Below, piece after piece: positions 14,853 through 21,586 of a stretch of 27,236 bases of DNA. Location of the stretch: contig CAZBXB010000006.1 of assembly GCA_964496075.1 (NCBI GenBank), positions 1 through 27,236 on the forward strand, in the 5' to 3' direction. The DNA comes from UBA1372 sp964496075 (GTDB taxonomy: Bacteria > Patescibacteriota > Microgenomatia > UBA12405). The notes below the pieces were generated by a model. It was not told where the DNA came from, made no database searches, and worked only from the letters and a program-made list of their open reading frames with translations. Position numbers and translations under genes: made by a program. Positions within the stretch are counted from its first letter, which is position 1; each line of letters begins with the position of its first letter.

Positions 14853-15265
14853 TGAGAATTACAGGTGTAAACATACCGGATGATCAAAGAATTGCCTATG
14901 CACTTACTAAGATATATGGTATTGGTCGGGTCAACGTCAACGGCGTTTTAAAGTCAATTAAACTCGATCCCAACAAACGAGTCAACCAGCTTACCAAAGA
15001 AGAAGTTGGCGACATTATTAAAGCTTTAGACACCGTCAGGACAGAAGGTGATCTTCGAAAAGAGATTAGGGAAAATATTAACAGATTAAAATCAATTAGA
15101 AGTTATCGAGGCATCCGGCATTTAGTCGGTTTACCTGTTCGTGGTCAGAGAACTAAAACTAATGCCAGAACCACCAAAGGCAAAAAGAAAACAGTCGGAG
15201 CTCTGTCAAAAGAAGCCTGGGCCAAAATAGAACAACAGCAAAAGGCTGCCCAATCTACCAAATAA
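14852..15265 (+). CDS. rpsM: 30S ribosomal protein S13 (uS13)
   Basis: The 137-residue product lies at the top of the 30S head and contacts the P-site tRNA. MRITGVNIPDDQRIAYALTKIYGIGR at the N-terminus, RLKSIRSYRGIRHLVGLPVRGQRTKTNARTTKGKKKTV near residues 78-115 are highly typical. The C-terminal tail is longer than in E. coli (118 residues) and rich in lysine, alanine and glutamine. The start at 14852 is chosen because it gives the conserved RITGVNIP and overlaps the rpmJ stop. An earlier in-frame start at 14816 would sit inside rpmJ. Confidence 0.97.
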   Translation: MRITGVNIPDDQRIAYALTKIYGIGRVNVNGVLKSIKLDPNKRVNQLTKEEVGDIIKALDTVRTEGDLRKEIRENINRLKSIRSYRGIRHLVGLPVRGQRTKTNARTTKGKKKTVGALSKEAWAKIEQQQKAAQSTK

Positions 15266-15272
15266 AAAAATT

Positions 15273-15665
15273 ATGCCTAAAGTAATTAAGAAAAAAAAAT
15301 CCACAGCTGTCAAGAATTTTGCTCAAGGTAGACTTTACGTCAAAGCTACTTTTAACAATACCATCGCTACAATTACCGATCCAAAAGGTAATGTTTTAAC
15401 CTGGGCGTCGGCCGGCAACGTTGGCTTTAAAGGCGCCAAAAAATCAACCCCCTTTGCGGCTTCAAATACTTTAGCCAGGGCCCTAGAAAATGCCAAGAAA
15501 TTTGGAATAAAACATCTGTCAGTTTTTATTAACGGTCCCGGCGTCGGCCGAGATGCAACCCTACGGTTTTTGCGTGGTAACAAGGATTATGAAATCGAAA
15601 TGATTTCTGATATTACTCCAATTCCACACAATGGTCCTAGGCCACCAAAACAAAGGAGAGTCTAA
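15273..15665 (+). CDS. rpsK: 30S ribosomal protein S11 (uS11)
   Basis: The 130-residue platform protein lies near the mRNA exit. Motifs include GRLYVKATFNNTIATITDPKG near residue 19, SAGNVGFKGAKKSTPFAA near 46, and ISDITPIPHNGPRPPKQRRV at the C-terminus. The usual HNGCRPPK has a proline in place of the cysteine. The C-terminal half of the central region (RDATLRFLRGNKDYEIEM) is divergent. The stop overlaps the rpsD ATG (TAATG). Confidence 0.97.
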   Translation: MPKVIKKKKSTAVKNFAQGRLYVKATFNNTIATITDPKGNVLTWASAGNVGFKGAKKSTPFAASNTLARALENAKKFGIKHLSVFINGPGVGRDATLRFLRGNKDYEIEMISDITPIPHNGPRPPKQRRV

Positions 15666-16294
15666 TGGCAAGAGATACTTTACATACTAAATGTCGATTA
15701 TGCAGAAGAGAGGGCGTCAAGCTCTATCTTAAGGGCATCCGATGCTACTCGTCCAAATGTCCTATCGAAAAGAAAGGGGCTGTTCCTCCCGGAATGCACG
15801 GTCTCAAAAGAGCATCAAGGCCATCTGCTTATGGTATTCAACTTCGAGCCAAACAAAAAGTTAAGAGATTCTATGGCGTTTTAGAAAGACAGATGAAGAA
15901 CTATTTCCTGTCTGCCAAAGATATGACAGGTCTTTTGGGTGAAAATCTTTTAATTCAGCTTGAAACCAGACTTGATAATGTTTTAGCTCAAGCCGGTCTA
16001 GCTGCTTCAAGATCAGCCGCCAAACAATTGATAAGTCACAAAAAAGTCCAAGTTAATGGTAAAATCCTAAACATTAGTTCCTATCAGGTTAATGTTGGCG
16101 ATATCATTTCTCTTAAAGCTGACAAAAAACTTAAAGATATGGATATCAAAGCCACAGAAAAGGACTTTAAGGCTCCAATCTGGATGGAACTTGATAAAGC
16201 TACTTATACTGTCAAAATCATCAATCTTCCCAAAAGGAAGGATATACCACAAGATTTTGAAGAAAATTTAATTATTGAATATTATTCAAGATAA
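15665..16294 (+). CDS. rpsD: 30S ribosomal protein S4, zinc-binding type (uS4)
   Basis: The 209-residue primary 16S-binding protein. The N-terminal zinc finger is complete, with Cys10, Cys13, Cys27 and Cys32, which is the C+ form. The S4 RNA-binding domain is clear: ETRLDNVLAQAGLAASRSAAKQLISHKKVQVNGKIL at about residues 100-135. Length matches the family. In E. coli S4 represses the alpha operon translationally; whether it does so here is unknown. The stop is followed by an AAAAGGAG stretch that serves rpoA. Confidence 0.98.
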   Translation: MARDTLHTKCRLCRREGVKLYLKGIRCYSSKCPIEKKGAVPPGMHGLKRASRPSAYGIQLRAKQKVKRFYGVLERQMKNYFLSAKDMTGLLGENLLIQLETRLDNVLAQAGLAASRSAAKQLISHKKVQVNGKILNISSYQVNVGDIISLKADKKLKDMDIKATEKDFKAPIWMELDKATYTVKIINLPKRKDIPQDFEENLIIEYYSR

Positions 16295-16304
16295 AAGGAG
16301 AAAC

Positions 16305-17219
16305 ATGCAGGTAAACAAATTTAATTTTAAGGTCATAAAAAACGAAGCCGATTACGGTAAGTTTGAATTTACACCAATATACGGTGGTTTTGGCCATACT
16401 CTTGGTAACTGTCTCAGAAGAATTTTATTTATTTCTATCCCCGGTGCCGCTATTACTAGAATTAAAATTGATGGTGCCAATCATCTTTTCACTACTCTGC
16501 CTGGTATCAAGGAAGATTTAATCCAGGTTTCTCTAAACCTCAAACAAATTAAGTTTACTTACGACAATGACGAACCGGTTGTCCTAAAATTATCAAAAAA
16601 GGGCAAGGGTCTTGTTACGGCTGGCGATATTGCAGATACTGATGTTTGTAAAGTTGCCAATCCCGATCAAATTATTGCCACCATCACTGATGCCAAAGCC
16701 AGTCTTGACATCGAAATGACTGTAGAAAAAGGCTATGGTTATACTCTAGCCAAGGAACAAAAAACCGATATTGTTGGTGAAATTATACTTGATTCAACTT
16801 TTACTCCAATTATTAAAGTCAATTATGCAGTTGAACCTACCAGAAAAGGTAAGAAAACCAATTTTGACACACTTATTATAGAGCTATGGACCGATGGTTC
16901 AGTTGATCCTCAGGTCGCTATCAAACAAGCCGCTACTGATTTAGTATCATCTCTATCTCAAATTGCCAGTCCAAAGGAATACGAAGAAGAAATAGTCATG
17001 GTCGACTCAGGTCCTATCAATAAAGCCGCCGATATTTCTGTTGAAGAAATAGAGCTACCCTTAAGAGTCACCAATGCTCTAAAGAAAGCTAGTTTCAACA
17101 CCATTGACGACCTTCAAAAGGCCGGCAGGCTCGAAGTTAGAAAAGCCAAAAATGTTGGCGAAAAATCAATCAAAACCATTGAGAAATGGCTTAAAGATAG
17201 TGGTTATATTTGGAAATAA
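16305..17219 (+). CDS. rpoA: DNA-directed RNA polymerase subunit alpha
   Basis: The 304-residue alpha subunit forms the dimer that nucleates polymerase assembly. The N-terminal domain includes GGFGHTLGNCLRRILFISIPGAAI (about residues 27-50), and the assembly part VEPTRKGKKTNFDTLIIELWTDG follows (about 180-202). The C-terminal domain is present: ELPLRVTNALKKASFNTIDDL, then NVGEKSIKTIEKWL. It keeps the arginine and asparagine equivalent to E. coli Arg265 and Asn268 that contact UP-element DNA. A strong Shine-Dalgarno, AAAAGGAG at 16293-16300, sets the start at 16305; the upstream TTG in frame is rejected. The stop overlaps rplQ. Confidence 0.98.
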   Translation: MQVNKFNFKVIKNEADYGKFEFTPIYGGFGHTLGNCLRRILFISIPGAAITRIKIDGANHLFTTLPGIKEDLIQVSLNLKQIKFTYDNDEPVVLKLSKKGKGLVTAGDIADTDVCKVANPDQIIATITDAKASLDIEMTVEKGYGYTLAKEQKTDIVGEIILDSTFTPIIKVNYAVEPTRKGKKTNFDTLIIELWTDGSVDPQVAIKQAATDLVSSLSQIASPKEYEEEIVMVDSGPINKAADISVEEIELPLRVTNALKKASFNTIDDLQKAGRLEVRKAKNVGEKSIKTIEKWLKDSGYIWK

Positions 17220-17644
17220 TGAGACATAGAATCAAAGGCAAAAAATTAGGTAGGGTTTCCAAACAAAGAACTGCTCTTTTTAAAAACCTATTGAGAAGTC
17301 TCCTTATTCACGGTTCAATTCGTACTACTTACGCCAAAGCCAAAGCTTTGATTCCTCTTGTCGAAAGATTTTGTCATCAAGCTGTCAAGGCTGATCTAAG
17401 TAGCAAAAGATATATGTACCGCTATCTTCAGGATAGAAGCTGGGTGTCTCAAGTAGAAAAAGCCATTCTTACCGCCTTTCCCGATACTAAATCAAATTTT
17501 ACCCGTTTAGTCAAAACCGGTAATCGACTTGGTGATGATGCCCCCATGGCCAAGTTATCTTTTACTAAACCAATTGATTTTAGTCTTAAGAAAGAAGATA
17601 AAAAGGATACTAAAGCTAAAAAGCTTGAAAAGGCTAAAAAATGA
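17219..17644 (+). CDS. rplQ: 50S ribosomal protein L17 (bL17)
   Basis: The 141-residue product is a bacteria-specific protein near the exit tunnel. MRHRIKGKKLGRVSKQRTALFKNLLRSLLIHGSIRTT at the N-terminus is diagnostic (family MRHxxxxxKLGR). The C-terminal 25 residues form a lysine/aspartate-rich tail not present in short L17 proteins. The ATG overlaps the rpoA stop (TAATG), and its TGA overlaps the rplM ATG (ATGA). Confidence 0.97.
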   Translation: MRHRIKGKKLGRVSKQRTALFKNLLRSLLIHGSIRTTYAKAKALIPLVERFCHQAVKADLSSKRYMYRYLQDRSWVSQVEKAILTAFPDTKSNFTRLVKTGNRLGDDAPMAKLSFTKPIDFSLKKEDKKDTKAKKLEKAKK

Positions 17645-18084
17645 AATCTTTAAACAAGACCACCATTGTACCTGCAGAAAAAATTATCAGATCCTGGCAT
17701 CTGGTAGATCTAAGTACTCAAACTTTAGGTAGAATAGCCACCAAAATTGCAAATCTTCTTATGGGTAAAGATAAAGTTGATCAAAGTTTAAATCATGATT
17801 GGGGCGATTACGTTATTGCTATCAACTCTGACAACATTCTGGTTACCGGTAATAAGCTCAAACAAAAAATTTATTATCGCCACAGTGGCTATCCTGGTAG
17901 TCTAAAAGAGATTACTCTTAAAGTTCAAATGGCTAAAGATTCTACTAAGGTTATTAAGATGGCGGTTGCCAACATGTTACCAAAAAACAAACTTAGAAAA
18001 CCTAGACTTAATCGCTTAAAAGTTTTCAAAACCGATCAACACAAGTATTCGGATAAACTAAAAAATGCCAAGAAAATCAACTAA
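17641..18084 (+). CDS. rplM: 50S ribosomal protein L13 (uL13)
   Basis: The 147-residue early 50S assembly protein. Typical sequence: RSWHLVDLSTQTLGRIATKIANLLMGKDK at about residues 17-45, YYRHSGYPGSLKEITL near 78, and AVANMLPKNKLRKPRLNRLKVF near 108. In many genomes rplM-rpsI forms its own operon. Here it is joined directly to the alpha cluster by a 4-base overlap with rplQ. It overlaps rpsI by 20 bases. Confidence 0.97.
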   Translation: MKSLNKTTIVPAEKIIRSWHLVDLSTQTLGRIATKIANLLMGKDKVDQSLNHDWGDYVIAINSDNILVTGNKLKQKIYYRHSGYPGSLKEITLKVQMAKDSTKVIKMAVANMLPKNKLRKPRLNRLKVFKTDQHKYSDKLKNAKKIN

Positions 18085-18472
18085 AAAATATATCTTTACT
18101 GTCGGTAGACGAAAATCTTGCGTAGTTACCGTCAAACTGTTTACGGGTAAAGGTGAATCTTTGGTCAATGGCCAAGCACTCACCAAATACTTTCATCTTG
18201 CTAAGGGTCTCAAAAATGTAATGTCTCCTTTTGTATCCACCAAAACCGAAGGCAAATATTACTTTGAAGCTAAAGCTACAGGTGGTGGAAAAGTTGGTCA
18301 ATCTGACGCTCTTAAGCTAGCTATCGCCAGAGCCTTAGACAAGCTTAATGAAAAATATCACCCGGCCCTCAAAGCTGAAAAACTCCTGACAGTTGACGCT
18401 CGGGTCAGACAAAGACGTATGATAGGTACTGGCGGAAAATCCAGAAGACAAAAACAATCACCCAAGAGGTAA
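18065..18472 (+). CDS. rpsI: 30S ribosomal protein S9 (uS9)
   Basis: The 135-residue product has a C-terminal tail that reaches the P-site tRNA anticodon. VGRRKSCVVTVKLFTGKGE near residue 13, the GGGKVGQSDALKLAIARAL segment near 74, and the end LLTVDARVRQRRMIGTGGKSRRQKQSPKR with terminal Lys-Arg are typical. The 20-base overlap with rplM is the longest in the block and implies coupled translation. uppP follows with no terminator between. Confidence 0.97.
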   Translation: MPRKSTKKYIFTVGRRKSCVVTVKLFTGKGESLVNGQALTKYFHLAKGLKNVMSPFVSTKTEGKYYFEAKATGGGKVGQSDALKLAIARALDKLNEKYHPALKAEKLLTVDARVRQRRMIGTGGKSRRQKQSPKR

Positions 18473-18480
18473 AATTGTTA

Positions 18481-19209
18481 ATGCCAACTCCAATTATATA
18501 TATATTGGCCTTAATTCAAGCTATTGCCGAGTTTCTGCCTATTTCCTCGTCCGGTCATCTCAACTTAGTCCAACATCTAACCGGTTTTTCAAACCCGCTT
18601 ATTTTAGATATTTTCTTAAATACGGCTAGCTTACTTTCAGTGCTTGTTTTTTTTAGAAAAAAAATCATAGATATTATTAAGCACACACCTTATTTAATCG
18701 CCTCGGTTTTGCCACTTATCTTCTTTGTCCTTATTGCCGAGCATCAACTTGATCAAATATTCGAGTCTCCAATTATCGTTGTCTTGGGATTTTTACTGAC
18801 GTCTATTGTTCTCTTTTCCACCAAATTTATAAAGCCAAATAAACACAAGATCAATCTTTCTAAAGCTATTATCATTGGCCTTATCCAAATTCTGGCTGTC
18901 TTTCCGGGTGTATCTCGCTCAAGCGTCACCATATTTGCCTGTCTTGCCTTGGGTTTATCAGCTACAGATGCCTTTAATTACTCATTTTACTTGTTTATCC
19001 CCAGTTCGCTGGGTGCTCTTGTCTTATCATTGTCAAAAGGCTTAACTTTGTCTTATTTTTCCGTCTACGCTCTTCCCTTTTTGGTCTGTTTTTTAGTCGG
19101 CCTTTTATCACTTAACATTCTTAAGAAAATCACTATCGCTCACAAACTTTGGTATTTTTCCTTCTACACTCTATTTATGTCAGTCCTTTCCTCTTTTCTT
19201 CTATTCTAA
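18481..19209 (+). CDS. uppP: Undecaprenyl-diphosphatase UppP/BacA family
   Basis: This integral membrane enzyme removes a phosphate from undecaprenyl diphosphate, recycling the lipid carrier for peptidoglycan and other wall polymers. From the ATG at 18481 it has 242 residues and about seven to eight hydrophobic segments. Both family motifs are present: (E/Q)xxxE as Gln13-x3-Glu17 running into FLPISSSGHL, and PGxSRSxxT at 142-150 (PGVSRSSVT). It is shorter than the usual 265-275. The normally conserved histidine-containing segment after the first motif is diverged (DIFLNTASLLSVLVFF). A TTG six bases upstream is an alternative start; AGAGGT at 18465-18470 could serve either. It lies 8 bases after rpsI and probably shares the ribosomal transcript. 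Its end overlaps the end of gltX by 9 bases. Confidence 0.92.
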   Translation: MPTPIIYILALIQAIAEFLPISSSGHLNLVQHLTGFSNPLILDIFLNTASLLSVLVFFRKKIIDIIKHTPYLIASVLPLIFFVLIAEHQLDQIFESPIIVVLGFLLTSIVLFSTKFIKPNKHKINLSKAIIIGLIQILAVFPGVSRSSVTIFACLALGLSATDAFNYSFYLFIPSSLGALVLSLSKGLTLSYFSVYALPFLVCFLVGLLSLNILKKITIAHKLWYFSFYTLFMSVLSSFLLF

Positions 19210-20583
19210 GGCCTGTTTTAGCCTTTCTAAGACCATGTCTTTGCCAATTATCGGTAAAGTCTCAACAATGGGTGGAGTAATCGATTTACCGGCTATAGCC
19301 ACTCTAAAAGCCATAAAGAAAACCCCTCGATTCCACTTCTTACCATCTACCATACTAACCAAATCTTTTTGCAGCTTTTCAATATCATCAAAATCCGCCC
19401 CTTCCATAAATTTCAAAGCTTCTGTTAGCATCTCTTTTTGACCTACTAGTTTCTTGTCATATTCGACTTTAGTAAATACATATTCACACAAATCAACCGC
19501 TTCTTTTAGCGTCACTATTCTTTCTTTGATCAGTGGCACTAATTTCTCAAGTTTACCAATATCAATTTTTCCAAAAGCTTTTTCAAAGTAGGGGACTAAT
19601 CTTTGTGTCAGCTCTTCATCACTAAGTTTTCTAATATAATAACCATTAAAATAATCCAGCTTCTTTCTATCAAATACCGGCGCGCTTCTGTGTAGTTTTT
19701 CCAGACTAAACTCACCAACAAATTCATCTAAGCTAAATATCTCCCTATCAGTCCCCGGATTCCAACCCAAAAGCATTAAAAAATTTACTAATGCCTCCGG
19801 TAAATATCCTTCGTCCAAAAATTGCCTGACAAATACTGATCCTCTCCTTTTACTCATTTTACCGCTATGACTTGGATCTAATAGTACCGTCAAATGGGCA
19901 AAAACAGGTATATCCCAACCAAAATACTTATACAAGATAATTTGCTTTGGCGTTGAGCTGATCCACTCTTCACCTCGAAATATATGTGTGATTTCCATTA
20001 AGTGATCATCAACCACTACTGCAAAATGATAAGTCGGTATGCCGTCAGATTTTATTAGCACCTGATCATCAATATCTCTACTATTTATTCTTATCTCTCC
20101 TCTAATCACATCATCAAACACGATTACTTCATTTTCCGGCACTTTTAGCCGGATTACATATTTTTCGCCCGCCTTTAGTCTCTTTTCTATTTCTTCTTTA
20201 GACAGATTTAAACACTGTCGGTCATATTTGGGTAATTTATTAGCTTTTTTCTGTACCTGTCGCATTTCTTCCAATCTCTCTTTAGTACAAAAGCAATAAT
20301 AGGCTAAACCCTTATCCACTAGTTCCTTTATATATTTTTGATAAATATCAAGTCTTTCAGTTTGTATATATGGCCCCTCGTCCCAACTAATACCACAGTC
20401 TTTTAAATCTTTCATGATTCTATCTGTTGCCCCTTCCACCAACCTGGCTTGATCTGTGTCCTCAATTCTTAGCACAAATTTTCCATTATTTTTCTTGGCA
20501 TACGCCCAACTGTACAAAGCTGTTCGAAGCGTACCAACATGCAGTTCACCTGTCGGACTCGGCGCCATTCTGGTTCTAATCAT
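19201..20583 (-). CDS. gltX: Glutamyl-tRNA synthetase
   Basis: This 460-residue class Ic synthetase charges tRNA-Glu. In organisms without GlnRS it also charges tRNA-Gln for amidation by GatCAB. The HIGH-equivalent is HVGT at 15-18 in MAPSPTGELHVGT, and KMSKR is at 242-246. Cys97, Cys99 and Cys124 follow the C-x-C-x24-C part of the bacterial zinc site; the fourth ligand position holds Asn126. Conserved RIEDTD (39-44) and YDRQC are also seen, and the anticodon-binding C-terminal region is present. Whether it is discriminating cannot be decided by eye. An extended -10 element lies only five bases before the ATG, so the mRNA may be leaderless. The 3' end meets uppP tail to tail with no room for a hairpin terminator. 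Confidence 0.97.
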   Translation of the reverse strand: MIRTRMAPSPTGELHVGTLRTALYSWAYAKKNNGKFVLRIEDTDQARLVEGATDRIMKDLKDCGISWDEGPYIQTERLDIYQKYIKELVDKGLAYYCFCTKERLEEMRQVQKKANKLPKYDRQCLNLSKEEIEKRLKAGEKYVIRLKVPENEVIVFDDVIRGEIRINSRDIDDQVLIKSDGIPTYHFAVVVDDHLMEITHIFRGEEWISSTPKQIILYKYFGWDIPVFAHLTVLLDPSHSGKMSKRRGSVFVRQFLDEGYLPEALVNFLMLLGWNPGTDREIFSLDEFVGEFSLEKLHRSAPVFDRKKLDYFNGYYIRKLSDEELTQRLVPYFEKAFGKIDIGKLEKLVPLIKERIVTLKEAVDLCEYVFTKVEYDKKLVGQKEMLTEALKFMEGADFDDIEKLQKDLVSMVDGKKWNRGVFFMAFRVAIAGKSITPPIVETLPIIGKDMVLERLKQALE

Positions 20584-20588
20584 GCCTT

Positions 20589-20597
20589 ATTTTATCA
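20589..20597 (-). promoter_or_regulatory. Extended -10 immediately upstream of gltX (possible leaderless start)
   Basis: Read on the minus strand, 20597-20589 is TGATAAAAT, an extended -10 identical to the one before tuf. Five bases (AAGGC) separate it from the gltX ATG, so transcription would begin at or next to the start codon. A consensus TTGACA further upstream (minus strand, 20641-20636) with a poor -10 at 20616-20611 and 19-base spacing could be a second, weaker promoter. Confidence 0.5.
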
Positions 20598-20648
20598 TTC
20601 GTCTCCAATGAATATGATGTCTGGTTATCTATGTTTGTCAATAGCTAC

Positions 20649-20912
20649 CTATTTACTTATTATTTTTCGATACTCTCTGTAAAAATCCTCTCTGTCAGCT
20701 TCGTCAATAACTATTTCACAATTTTGCCTTGATATTTCTTTATCAGGGTCGGAGAACTTTATGCCCACCTTTTTTGTTAAGTTTGACAACTCTTTATCGG
20801 TTAACTTTTCGATTAAGTCTTGAAGGTGAGCTAATTCTTCCGGTCCAGCAGTGCCGTCAAAATAGTTCGATTGTTTATTCGAGCCTTGATTATCTTTTTG
20901 ATTCTTTTTCAT
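20649..20912 (-). CDS. Small charged helical protein of unknown function (87 aa)
   Basis: I do not recognise this protein. The first 20 residues are polar and rich in Lys, Asn and Gln (MKKNQKDNQGSNKQSNYFDG). Then come segments that look helical (GPEELAHLQDLIEKLTDKEL; later DEADREDFYREYRKIISK), with many Asp, Glu and Lys residues and no signal peptide or membrane segment. One cysteine is present. The coding call rests on a strong purine-rich Shine-Dalgarno (GGAGGAGG on the minus strand, 20932-20925), although at 12 bases it is somewhat far from the ATG. It lies between gltX and another small minus-strand ORF. Its sequence composition resembles small acidic/basic helical CPR hypotheticals, but a homology search would be needed to say more. 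Confidence 0.65.
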   Translation of the reverse strand: MKKNQKDNQGSNKQSNYFDGTAGPEELAHLQDLIEKLTDKELSNLTKKVGIKFSDPDKEISRQNCEIVIDEADREDFYREYRKIISK

Positions 20913-20975
20913 ATTTATATTTCGCCTCCTCCTATAGTTTATATTAGCAAATGATCAGGTAATTAAAGAGAGAGA

Positions 20976-21046
20976 AGAAAGAAGATTGGGTTTTTGCCTA
21001 GCATAGTGGCCATATGCATATCACCATGGGTGACAATCTTCTTTCT
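20976..21046. repeat. 13-base perfect inverted repeat with 45-base structured loop
   Basis: AGAAAGAAGATTG at 20976-20988 is the exact reverse complement of CAATCTTCTTTCT at 21034-21046. The intervening 45 bases contain a smaller hairpin, TCACC-ATG-GGTGA (21021-21033), and the palindrome ATATGCATAT. On the minus strand it lies between the two small ORFs, and the distal arm is followed by a pyrimidine-rich run, so it could be an atypical terminator, a processing site or a regulatory element. Its loop is long for a standard intrinsic terminator. Confidence 0.75.
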
Positions 21047-21085
21047 ATTTACCACTTATTCAGTTGTTTCGCATGAGCCTAACTG

Positions 21086-21280
21086 CTATCGACCTGGTTC
21101 ACCGGGACCTGGGCCCCTCACCGGCACATGAATTTTCGGGTATGGCAAAGGCAATTGCCCCGGAAGACGACCTGGAATGAACTCAATGTCCACGTGAGTT
21201 TCCGGATGACCCGAACTTTCGTGTGGGTCGCTCGTGCGAATTCCCGGAATGTACTTCCCCGGAATCCTTGGATCTGGCAT
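21086..21280 (-). CDS. Proline/glycine-rich small protein of unknown function (64 aa)
   Basis: I do not recognise this protein. It has 15 prolines and 9 glycines in 64 residues, with recurring IPG/LPG units (RIPGKYIPGIR; FIPGRLPGQLPLPYPK; RGPGPGEPGR) and no cysteine or tryptophan. It should be unfolded or extended. The start at 21280 is supported by a textbook Shine-Dalgarno AAAGGAG (minus strand 21293-21287) six bases before ATG. An upstream in-frame start at 21334 would read through the Shine-Dalgarno and is rejected. Its GC content is about 56 percent by hand count, clearly above its neighbours, suggesting different ancestry or unusual constraint. The Shine-Dalgarno can pair with CCTTT just upstream, and two palindromes lie within 65 bases of the start. 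The real existence of the protein is unproven. Confidence 0.5.
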   Translation of the reverse strand: MPDPRIPGKYIPGIRTSDPHESSGHPETHVDIEFIPGRLPGQLPLPYPKIHVPVRGPGPGEPGR

Positions 21281-21288
21281 TTTTCGCT

Positions 21289-21344
21289 CCTTTCGAGCCA
21301 ATGAAAAGGTGATCTGATCAGATTTAATCCACAATTGGATTAAA
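21289..21344 (-). promoter_or_regulatory. Tandem palindromes and Shine-Dalgarno-pairing arm upstream of the 64-aa ORF
   Basis: Three inverted repeats lie together. CCTTT at 21289-21293 (the complement of the Shine-Dalgarno) pairs with AAAGG at 21305-21309 across 11 bases, which could hide the ribosome-binding site on the minus-strand mRNA. ATCTGATCAGAT at 21312-21323 is a perfect 12-base palindrome. TTTAATCCA at 21323-21331 is the exact inverse of TGGATTAAA at 21336-21344, with 4 bases between. The palindromes could be operators or mRNA hairpins. No convincing -10/-35 pair could be placed. Confidence 0.5.
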
Positions 21345-21354
21345 TAATCAGTTT

Positions 21355-21554
21355 CCCGCCAATCGGGCCTCGACGCTTGTGGGAGTAATCTTAGTAAGAT
21401 CTTCGGATAGTTTGAATTATCCTGTTACCTTTTTATTGAATCCCTTTGGGATTAGTGGCTTTTAGCTGTCAATTAAGACAGAAACGCCAATTAGGTAACT
21501 GGGAATAATCAGATATCCTCGGTTCTTAAAGATTCTCTTTCAAGGATCTTCTTG
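21355..21554. ncRNA. Candidate structured RNA or leader: nested hairpins in a gene-free stretch
   Basis: There is no credible ORF between 21281 and 21586. Many short perfect stems occur instead. CCCG/CGGG is at 21355-21367. ATCTT/AAGAT is at 21388-21400. ATC-UUCG-GAT, with a UUCG tetraloop on the plus strand, is at 21399-21408. An enclosing stem pairs GTTACC (21424-21429) with GGTAAC (21494-21499) and extends with CC/GG and ATTAT/ATAAT (21416-21420, 21505-21509). Inside it are AATCCC-TTT-GGGATT (21439-21453) and a two-part arm TGGC/GCCA (21456-21459, 21486-21489) capped by CTGTC/GACAG (21466-21481). AAAGA/TCTTT (21528-21540) and CAAG/CTTG (21541-21554) follow. The nested part forms a three-way junction. 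I do not recognise it as RNase P RNA, tmRNA, SRP RNA or a T-box. The transcribed strand is uncertain. Confidence 0.45.
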
Positions 21555-21586
21555 GATGTTTATAGTTTTTCCACCTCATCGTTGAG

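Noticed and set aside
21490..21510. T-box leader
   Set aside because: GGTAACTGGG does not match the T-box consensus, and the only synthetase gene nearby (gltX) is separated by other ORFs and its own promoter.
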